Source of the DNA: an uncultured Saprospiraceae bacterium | Lineage (GTDB): Bacteria > Bacteroidota > Bacteroidia > Chitinophagales > Saprospiraceae | Reading direction: 5' to 3' | Length of the DNA stretch: 10,442 nucleotides | NCBI GenBank assembly: GCA_937894165.1 | Contig: CALCSX010000145.1 | Span: forward strand, 1-10,442 | Part shown: one piece after another, positions 8,186 through 10,442 of the stretch | Layout: every line of letters starts with the position of its first letter | Position numbering within the stretch: position 1 is the stretch's first letter | The notes under the pieces: model-generated | The model's input: only the letters and a program-made list of their open reading frames with translations | Told to the model about the DNA's origin: nothing | Database searches by the model: none | Program-made: the position numbers and the translations under genes

Positions 8186-8563
8186 CTACTTTCGTTTTGT
8201 CATTAAAAGTAAAAAATAGATGACAATCCCAATAACAAATGCTGAAATAGATGCGAGGATAATGCTGCCAACCACGTATTCTACCAAATTGTTTTTGAAG
8301 GTATTTAGGACATCGAAGGTATCGGTTTCAATGTTTTTGTTCATGACAAAGGCGCCGATTTGCAAAGAACCTAGAATTATAAGGGGAATCATAGGAGGAA
8401 TACTAATATTGGATCCGGCAAAAGTCAATAATTTGTTTAACCGAAATATGGTGGCAAAAAAGAATGCTGCCGCTGTCTGAAAGCCCCATATAGGGATAAT
8501 TCCAAGAAAAACACCTAATGCAAGAGAAGCAGATTTGACCGCAGGACTGTCATTTCCACCCAT
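8186..8563 (-). CDS. DUF2062 membrane protein (possible frameshifted C-terminal part of the glycosyltransferase)
   Basis: A small 125-residue inner-membrane protein of the DUF2062 family, whose biochemical role is unknown to me. The family signature is clear near the start: NDSPAVKSASLALGVFLGIIPIWGFQT (4-30), followed by hydrophobic segments at about 14-40, 46-73 and 96-121 and a basic tail MTKRK. The ATG at 8561-8563 has no good Shine-Dalgarno. In this frame the 12 codons before the ATG (8564-8599) are open and read KKSLKTFFYEDV, which looks like natural family sequence ahead of the NDSP motif. Before that comes an in-frame TAA (8600-8602) inside the A9 tract of the glycosyltransferase gene. 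The true product may therefore be longer, or be made as a fusion. The stop lies three bases before the MMPL start. Confidence 0.82.
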   Translation of the reverse strand: MGGNDSPAVKSASLALGVFLGIIPIWGFQTAAAFFFATIFRLNKLLTFAGSNISIPPMIPLIILGSLQIGAFVMNKNIETDTFDVLNTFKNNLVEYVVGSIILASISAFVIGIVIYFLLLMTKRK

Positions 8564-8586
8564 TACATCCTCGTAGAAGAATGTTT

Positions 8587-9336
8587 TCAGGCTTTTTTTT
8601 TAAATTGACGAATAAAATCGCGCGGTTTTATGTACACCAAGGCGATGGTGACAAGAACTGTATTTAGGACAGTGATCCTGGCAAAATCTTTAAAAGGACG
8701 AAAGTGGGACACTCTTTCAGATGGATCGTATTTCACTTGGATCGGGATATTTTCGACCTTAATTTCCTTCCAGGCAGCTCTTACAATTACTTCAATTTCG
8801 AATTCGAACTTGGTGGAATACCATTTCTGAGGCAAAAGTTCCAGCGGATAAAGTCTGTAGCCCGATTGCGTGTCTTTTAGGGTTTTCGAAGTTTCAAACC
8901 AATACCAGAAATTCGAGAATTTATTTCCGAAGCTACTCTTTCCCGGCACGCCTGCCTGTGCCATATCTCTAAGACCTATAATAATGCTGTGCCTATTTCC
9001 TTGCTCCAGTTGTTGAATAAAATGAGATAGATCTTCCGGAAAATGTTGACCGTCGGAATCGATTGTAATTGCGTAACTATAGCCCAATTCAGCAGCTCTT
9101 GCAAAGCCCTTGCGCAGACCCCAGCCCTTGCCTTTATTTTTTTCGAAATGAATCTGGTCTATTTGGGGATATTTCTCTAGAATAGAATGCGTTGCATCTG
9201 TAGAGCCGTCATTTACAACGATGACATTAGCAGTTTGTGCGAGCACCCCGTCCAGCACCCTGCCCAATGTTCTGTCATTGTTGAAGGTGGGGATAATGAC
9301 ACAGCATTTAAGACGATCGAACTTTTCTTTAAGCAT
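8587..9336 (-). CDS. Family 2 glycosyltransferase, dolichol-phosphate-mannose-synthase-like
   Basis: A 249-residue GT-A fold enzyme. CCVIIPTFNNDRTL (11-24) and VVNDGSTD (40-47) form the nucleotide-sugar site, and TIDSDGQH (91-98) carries the DxD metal motif (Asp93, Asp95). The later GYRLYP and KFEFEIEVIVRA segments are typical of DPM1-like members, and a hydrophobic C-terminal stretch (VLNTVLVTIALVYI) probably holds it at the membrane. I chose ATG at 9334-9336, preceded by AGAG a few bases upstream. A TTG at 9346-9348 would add four residues. It is the first gene of the operon. The end is odd: the reading frame closes as KKKA-stop right after nine A's, and a -1 shift there would continue into the DUF2062 gene, giving about 383 residues. 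The acceptor is unknown; sugar transfer to a polyprenyl phosphate or to the pigment lipid are both possible. Confidence 0.88.
   Translation of the reverse strand: MLKEKFDRLKCCVIIPTFNNDRTLGRVLDGVLAQTANVIVVNDGSTDATHSILEKYPQIDQIHFEKNKGKGWGLRKGFARAAELGYSYAITIDSDGQHFPEDLSHFIQQLEQGNRHSIIIGLRDMAQAGVPGKSSFGNKFSNFWYWFETSKTLKDTQSGYRLYPLELLPQKWYSTKFEFEIEVIVRAAWKEIKVENIPIQVKYDPSERVSHFRPFKDFARITVLNTVLVTIALVYIKPRDFIRQFKKKA
8593..8601 (-). other. A9 slippery tract at the glycosyltransferase / DUF2062 junction
   Basis: Nine consecutive A's on the coding strand, read in the glycosyltransferase frame as AAA AAA AAA before GCC TGA. This forms an A AAA AAA G slippery heptamer context. A -1 slip, or one extra A in transcript or genome, changes GCC-stop into AGC CTG AAA ACA and runs straight into the DUF2062 frame. 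A programmed or transcriptional slip, a real mutation, or a one-base sequencing or assembly error would all look like this. Confidence 0.5.
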
Positions 9337-9348
9337 TAACTCTAACAA

Positions 9349-9502
9349 TTATCAGAAGAATTTTATAAATTTTCAGTATTGATAGTCATTTGAAAATATG
9401 GGAGTAAAGATACTAAGATAAAAGAATTCAGGGATTATTTCTATGGCGCTTTTGCGACGTGGTTATAAAACTTAACAATATATAAGTAGGATTTTTAGTA
9501 TT
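9349..9502. other. Non-coding leader upstream of the operon
   Basis: AT-rich, with no open frame worth calling. Read toward the operon, 9420-9405 contains TATCTTAG directly followed by TATCTTTA, each one mismatch from the Bacteroidota -7 element TAnnTTTG. I see no TTG at the expected -33 distance, so this is only a weak promoter candidate about 70 bases ahead of the glycosyltransferase start. I see no riboswitch or operator here. Confidence 0.25.
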
Positions 9503-9645
9503 TGGGCGTGCCCATCACAGACTCGAAGCGATTTTTAAATAGGATATATTTTGAGGGGTCTGTTCAGGTCGCTCCTCTACGGAGTTCCGTCCCCTACTTC
9601 GCTGGCGCTGCGTAGGTGACCGAGTCCTTCGAGCAGCTCACGCGG
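9503..9645. repeat. GC-rich dyad-containing block, REP-like, possibly dispersed
   Basis: A sharp GC-rich island between AT-rich flanks. It holds several small inverted repeats: TGGGC-GT-GCCCA (9503-9514), CTCC/GGAG (9572-9584), ACGGA-GT-TCCGT (9579-9590), and CCTAC/GTAGG (9593-9597 with 9612-9616) enclosing GCTGGCGC. The TGGGCGTGCCCA start resembles the GGGTGTGTCC of the element at the left window edge. There is no open frame of note. I take it to be one or two copies of a dispersed intergenic repeat; only a genome-wide search would show this. Confidence 0.4.
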
Positions 9646-9648
9646 GGA

Positions 9649-10196
9649 TTTCGACTTTTGAGAATTTTATTTGGTGGGAGGAGATTGAGCTTTTCGACTT
9701 TCGAGAATTTTAAAACTATAGATTAAAAGGGGAAGCACATTTTCGACTTTCGAGAATATGATATGATGAGGTCAGAGTGGGACATATTTTTCGATTTTGA
9801 GATTTTTAATTTTATAGACTGAGAGGGAGAGCACATTTTCGACTCTCGAGAATTTTTTAAAACCCCCAATTGATGGGAGAGCATATTTTCGACTTTCGAG
9901 GAATATGATGTGGTGAGGTCAGAGGGAGGAGGAATATTTTCGACTTTCGAAGAATTTTTAAAGATTGATTTCGGGTTAAGCGCATTTTCGACTTTCGAGA
10001 ATAATTTTTTGAATCTGAGGTGTAGAGAATACTTTTCGACTTTCGAGAATTTTAATCTATAGCGAAAGTGACAAGCGGCACTTTTCGACTTTTGAGAATT
10101 TTTAAATTAAAATCTGAAGAACAAATCACTTTTTCGACTTTCGAGAATTTTTAAACCAAAAATTGCGCAGTCAAGCCCATTTTCGACTTTCGAGAA
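9649..10196. repeat. Array of 12 regularly spaced core repeats, period 48-49 bases
   Basis: The core TTTCGACTTTCGAGAA begins at 9649, 9692, 9741, 9789, 9837, 9887, 9938, 9986, 10034, 10083, 10132 and 10181. Steps are 43, 49, 48, 48, 50, 51, 48, 48, 49, 49 and 49. Seven copies are exact. The others carry one base change (9649, 9837, 10083), a few changes (9789), or an inserted base near the 3' end (9887, 9938). Most copies have an extra T before and an AT-rich tail (TTTTTAAA) after, and many are preceded by a purine-rich segment ending in AGCACAT or a variant. The 30-odd bases between cores differ but are related, so this is an old tandem array whose core stayed conserved. The core contains TCGA-CTT-TCGA, a short dyad suited to a DNA-binding protein. 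It lies between the pigment operon and a divergent gene. Function unknown. Confidence 0.85.
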
Positions 10197-10200
10197 TTAA

Positions 10201-10392
10201 TTTTTGAGGATCCATAGATCAATTGAATGATTTCTTACAAAGCTAATTTTGAGCTGTAAACCTCTCAAATTTGACAGATTTTGTATCAAAAAGCCCCAAA
10301 TCAGTACTTTTTTGAAGTTTTATGGAAAAAACTTGCTTTTTTTTTATGGAATTTTGGAGTTGGTGCGTCTATATATAAACAAACAATTTATT
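10201..10392. other. AT-rich leader of the rightward partial gene
   Basis: No gene seen. The stretch contains poly-T runs (10337-10345), TATATATAAA (10371-10380) and an A-rich AAACAAACAATT segment just ahead of the ATG at 10393, a composition common before Bacteroidota starts. I found no promoter with correctly spaced -33 and -7 elements and no terminator. Confidence 0.3.
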
Positions 10393-10442
10393 ATGAGACA
10401 TGTAGTAGAATTGAATCTTCAAGAATTTTTTGATCATTATGG
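10393..10442 (+). CDS. Start of an unidentified gene, truncated by the window end
   Basis: An ATG at 10393-10395 opens a frame that stays open to the end of the window, giving MRHVVELNLQEFFDHY for the first 16 codons. It follows an AT-rich, A-tract leader and faces away from the pigment operon, with the repeat array between them. Sixteen residues are too few to assign a family, and I do not recognise it. Support is only the leader context and the absence of another gene before the edge. Confidence 0.4.
   Translation, partial: MRHVVELNLQEFFDHY

Noticed and set aside
8911..8923. Further copy of the repeat core (TTCGAGAATTTAT) in the glycosyltransferase gene
   Set aside because: Only the right half of the core matches, which is short enough to arise by chance in AT-rich coding sequence.
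9649..10196. CRISPR array
   Set aside because: The spacing is regular, but the conserved core is only about 16-21 bases. The intervening segments are related to each other rather than unique, their lengths vary, several cores carry indels, and no cas gene is in view.
9649..10196. Plasmid iterons or chromosomal origin
   Set aside because: The period is more than twice that typical of iterons, no TTATCCACA-like DnaA boxes were seen, and no replication gene is identifiable nearby, although the truncated gene at 10393 is unknown.
10333..10356. Promoter for the rightward partial gene (TTG ... GAATTTTG)
   Set aside because: The -7-like box has one mismatch and the gap between the boxes is about 13 bases, too short for the Bacteroidota -33/-7 arrangement.

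Overview
The window is about 10.4 kb from a member of the Bacteroidota. The evidence is moderate-to-low GC, weak or absent Shine-Dalgarno sequences, a type II lipoprotein signal, and a gene set that I associate with flexirubin-type (aryl polyene / dialkylresorcinol) pigment clusters of that phylum. No core assembly gene (ketosynthase, ACP, DarA/DarB, ammonia-lyase) lies in the window. I therefore read it as the accessory arm of such a cluster, with the core to the left of position 1 or elsewhere.

All six complete genes are on the minus strand, so transcription runs from right to left. The order is a family 2 glycosyltransferase (8587-9336), a DUF2062 membrane protein (8186-8563), a giant MMPL transporter / PlsC-type acyltransferase / degenerate methyltransferase fusion (4520-8182), a phytoene-desaturase-like FAD oxidoreductase (2997-4523), a C45-type autoproteolytic acyltransferase/hydrolase lipoprotein (1349-3010) and a phenylacetate-CoA-ligase-like adenylating enzyme (60-1352). 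Gaps are 22 and 3 bases at the first two junctions, and the other three overlap by 3, 14 and 4 bases, so this looks like one translationally coupled operon. A plausible joint role (inference) is activation, desaturation and acylation of an aromatic-polyene lipid and its movement through or into the envelope.

To the right, 9349-10392 holds no gene I can support. It contains an AT-rich leader, a GC-rich block with small dyads (about 9503-9645), and then a striking array of 12 copies of a core TTTCGACTTTCGAGAA at an almost constant 48-49 base period (about 9649-10196). The start of a rightward gene is cut by the window end (from 10393).

Three points stand out. First is the regular array itself, which is not a normal CRISPR. 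Second is an exact 19-base copy of its core inside the coding sequence of the MMPL fusion gene. Third is an A9 homopolymer at the end of the glycosyltransferase gene, where a -1 shift would fuse it to the DUF2062 protein through sensible-looking family sequence.
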